A stretch of 64,000 nt of DNA from Apostichopus japonicus (lineage: Eukaryota > Echinodermata > Holothuroidea > Aspidochirotida > Stichopodidae). Positions 62,301 to 64,000 of the stretch are shown piece after piece. The translations under genes were made by a program, and so were the position numbers. Under the pieces are notes generated by a model. The model was not told where the DNA came from. It saw only the letters and a list, made by a program, of their open reading frames with translations, and did not search any database. Each line of letters begins with the position of its first letter. Positions within the stretch are counted from its first letter, which is position 1. The stretch lies in NCBI RefSeq assembly GCF_037975245.1, contig NC_092570.1, positions 5,273,001 to 5,337,000 of the forward strand, read 5' to 3'.

Positions 62301-63755
62301 AATCTTCTACGAGGCTCACACAAGGCACTTTTGCACTGATATGACTTTAAATTCAAATTTCCTAACATATCTTTGACTCTCCATTCCTATCAGCTGAAGC
62401 CAGAAGAGAAGGAGTACAACGCAAGGCTTGAGAAACTGAATCAAATTTTGAGCGGCAATTCAACAATATCCTTACATCTGCAATTCTTAATTAGAAGTAA
62501 CAAAGCAGACATGCTTATATTAAAGAATACTAAGGTAAGTGTGAAATTTTAAAATAGAATTGAGATGGATGTGTGTGTGTATATCTTTGTTTATAAGGAG
62601 TATTGTTTTAGAGAACATATTGGCATGTTCGGTCCCCCTGGGACCTTCATCAGCAATACTTTGCATTGGAGTGGAAAGTACTGAATGTAACACAATGAAG
62701 GTATGATGCCAGATAAGTGTAAGTGGCATTGATGAAATTAGACCCAAATAAAGCATGACTATATACAGGTAGCGGATTAAGGAGCAAAGAACGGATTACA
62801 TATATGTTTGTTGTTGAAAATTCCAATATATTCTCTAAAACAATACTCCTTATTTGTCAATTATGAGTCTTATCTTATTTCTCTGCTTTCTTCTAATGAT
62901 ATTTTCTTTTGGAGTATACATGGATTTTCTTTATTATATATGTATACATAAGTATATATATTTCTGTTCACCATTATGTTTATTTATCTGCTTTGCCAAA
63001 ACTTCTCTTTCATTACTTCCATATTATTTTATGATAATTGTATCTTTCATTAAATTTTCATTGAGTCAAGTTTTCTTACTGCTAGAATCCAACTGCCTTA
63101 TAATTTGTCACAATTTCCAGAAAAATTCTTAAATGCCTTGTGCTTTTTCAGGCATCTGTTTGTCCATGTGCTTCAGTTATCTGTGTGGACAGAAATATGA
63201 ACCTTCTACAAGGCTTACGAAGATTTATTTTTATATTCCTATATGAGAAATTTGTTCAAGTTTGTAAAGTTCATATTCTTCGATAATTTTATTGACGTTA
63301 TCAGGAATACAAGAAATGGATGTTTTACATTTTGCTTGCTTATATAATTGGAAAATTGATGCAACTGTTATGCATACACCAGAGTGTTGATAAATATCTC
63401 TTTCAAACAGGAAACTGTTAGCAAAACTGCTTATCTACTGCAAAAAAACCTGTGTAGGGAAATATGTAAAAGTTAGACGGCTTGACATTTCCATCCCAGC
63501 ATTAGAAGCTAACTGAATGGAAAAAATTTTTTTTTTAAATACTTTAAGAGAGACAGATGGAAAGACAGTTAATGATCTTGCTATGATCGAACCGTCAGGT
63601 CCTCTAACTTTTACATAATATCTCTTTCCTAAGATCTAGACTGTCTCATTATTCTTTGTATTACAGGAAGCAGTAAGGAATTCAGTATGTCATAACGCAA
63701 CAGTAATTGCCAACTCTTTCATGCACTGCGGGACAACGTGCGACTCCTTCTTGAG
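53310..63755 (+). CDS. PSMD1: 26S proteasome non-ATPase subunit 1 (Rpn2), 5' part, runs off the window
   Basis: Exons: 53310-53328, 54618-54661, 55788-55861, 56722-56891, 57345-57625, 59349-59483, 60329-60462, 61154-61268 (3' end unresolved), 62394-62534, 63667-63755; more lie beyond the window. Matches to PSMD1 are strong: [86 protein letters not shown]. Rpn2 is a scaffold of the proteasome base, with N-terminal helices followed by PC repeats that bind partners; only the N-terminal third is here. Exons 1-7 join in phase. Exon 8 encodes the acidic Ser/Glu-rich linker, but its frame reaches TAA at 61266-61268. Exon 9 starts in phase 0, and the in-frame donors before that stop (GTTGTA, GTAGAG, GTCGCT) are all weak. 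The donor of exon 10 is GTTCGT. It is divergent from GK5. Confidence 0.93.
56595..56620. repeat. G-rich homopolymer tract
   Basis: A near-continuous G run in PSMD1 intron 3, one of many G or C runs in the window, several of which lie inside or beside mobile elements. It could form a G-quadruplex, but I claim nothing functional. Confidence 0.8.
57939..59168. mobile_element. PIF/Harbinger-like element with transposase remnant
   Basis: The ends are 26-bp inverted repeats (57939-57964 and 59143-59168) differing at one base, starting GCCCAGTCACAT and continuing CACCGGATTGCA. On the minus strand about 58500-58270 encodes a basic stretch ([13 protein letters not shown]) then [16 protein letters not shown]. 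After a one-base frame change it continues [14 protein letters not shown], as in the N-terminus of Harbinger (HARBI1-like) transposases. The rest is filled with AACGGA-type motifs. I could not confirm a 3-bp target duplication. It lies in PSMD1 intron 5. Confidence 0.75.
61161..62317 (+). repeat. Tandem segmental duplication (2 copies of about 570-590 bp) across PSMD1 exon 8
   Basis: Copy 1 (61161-61729) begins inside exon 8 and copy 2 (61730 to about 62317) repeats it almost perfectly, with small indels in poly-A and poly-C runs. Both contain the last 108 bases of exon 8 and its stop. Copy 2 joins copy 1 directly, so it lacks the exon's 3' splice site. High identity implies a recent event or an assembly artefact. 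Confidence 0.93.
61730..61837 (+). pseudogene. Duplicated, acceptor-less copy of PSMD1 exon 8
   Basis: It repeats the linker coding sequence with two amino-acid changes (S to T early, A to T near the end) and the same terminal TAA. It lacks the CTTTAG acceptor that precedes the original exon, so it is unlikely to be spliced in alone. Confidence 0.8.
62594..62852. mobile_element. MITE-like inverted-repeat element in PSMD1 intron 9
   Basis: The left end (ATAAGGAGTATTGTTTTAGA, then GAACATATTGG) and right end are inverted repeats of about 30 bp with one mismatch, starting about 60 bp after exon 9. The interior is about 200 bp. TA at the flanks is compatible with a Tc1/mariner-type insertion but is weak in such A+T-rich DNA. 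Confidence 0.72.
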
Positions 63756-64000
63756 GTTCGTTTTATTCTCCTTTTTACACATCTCGTTTCAGTCACGATT
63801 GTTTTTTCGTAGTATATCTTAGTAGTGGAGTATTTCGTGGTTGAAATGGTGACAAAATGCTGAATGTGTCAAAGTGTCATAATGTGAACTACATTCTGAA
63901 ACATTGTGTTAATGTCACATCATAGTTCTGCCATTAAAGGTTTTTTGTTTTGCTATATGGATTATTTGGTTTAATAATTGTGAAAAGAAAAAACAATGGA
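63756..64000 (+). other. PSMD1 intron running off the window
   Basis: Follows the exon 10 donor GTTCGT. A+T-rich with no feature that I can name; the next PSMD1 exon is beyond the end. Confidence 0.7.

Overview
This window is nuclear DNA from an animal. Every confident gene is split by GT-AG introns, and the spaces between exons are full of hAT-like elements, MITEs, tRNA-derived SINEs, minisatellites and TA/CA/C-rich microsatellites. Gene content (a CHST15-like chondroitin sulfotransferase, FUZ, GK5, PSMD1) and intron sizes of about 0.2-3 kb fit a marine deuterostome invertebrate. An echinoderm such as a sea cucumber is my best guess, but nothing here proves the species. There is no prokaryotic operon, CRISPR array, rRNA gene or convincing free-standing tRNA gene.

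Layout. 1-1504: repeats. 1505-8889 (+): eight-exon gene for a type II membrane carbohydrate sulfotransferase of the CHST15 type, with DNA-transposon relics in its introns. 8890-14885: gene-poor, holding a TA microsatellite, a 1-kb inverted-repeat element and a hAT-rich cluster. 14886-17727 (+): two-exon gene for a small secreted cysteine-rich orphan protein, with a LINE fragment just before its second exon. 17728-21520: gene-free, with two striking palindromes. 21521-30402 (+): FUZ, ten exons, 421 aa. 30403-34964: gene-free repeats. 34965-51153 (-): GK5 (putative glycerol kinase 5), 17 exons, 519 aa, convergent with FUZ. 51154-53309: intergenic space shared by the divergent genes GK5 and PSMD1. 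53310-63755 and beyond (+): 5' part of PSMD1 (26S proteasome subunit Rpn2).

I built the exon chains by hand from splice sites and codon phase. All junctions in the sulfotransferase, orphan, FUZ and GK5 models keep frame, and three of the four give the length expected of the family. The exception is PSMD1 exon 8, whose 3' end cannot be joined cleanly and which lies at the edge of a recent tandem duplication.

The genes do not form one pathway: they cover glycan sulfation, an unknown secreted protein, planar cell polarity/ciliogenesis, a FGGY-family kinase and protein degradation. The most unusual theme is repeated tandem duplication across exon-intron boundaries. A 108-bp minisatellite in GK5 is built from the end of exon 12 plus its 5' splice site. 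A 57-bp duplication copies the end of GK5 exon 5 plus its splice site. A roughly 570-590-bp tandem duplication copies the acidic-linker exon of PSMD1. I found no clear new multi-gene system.
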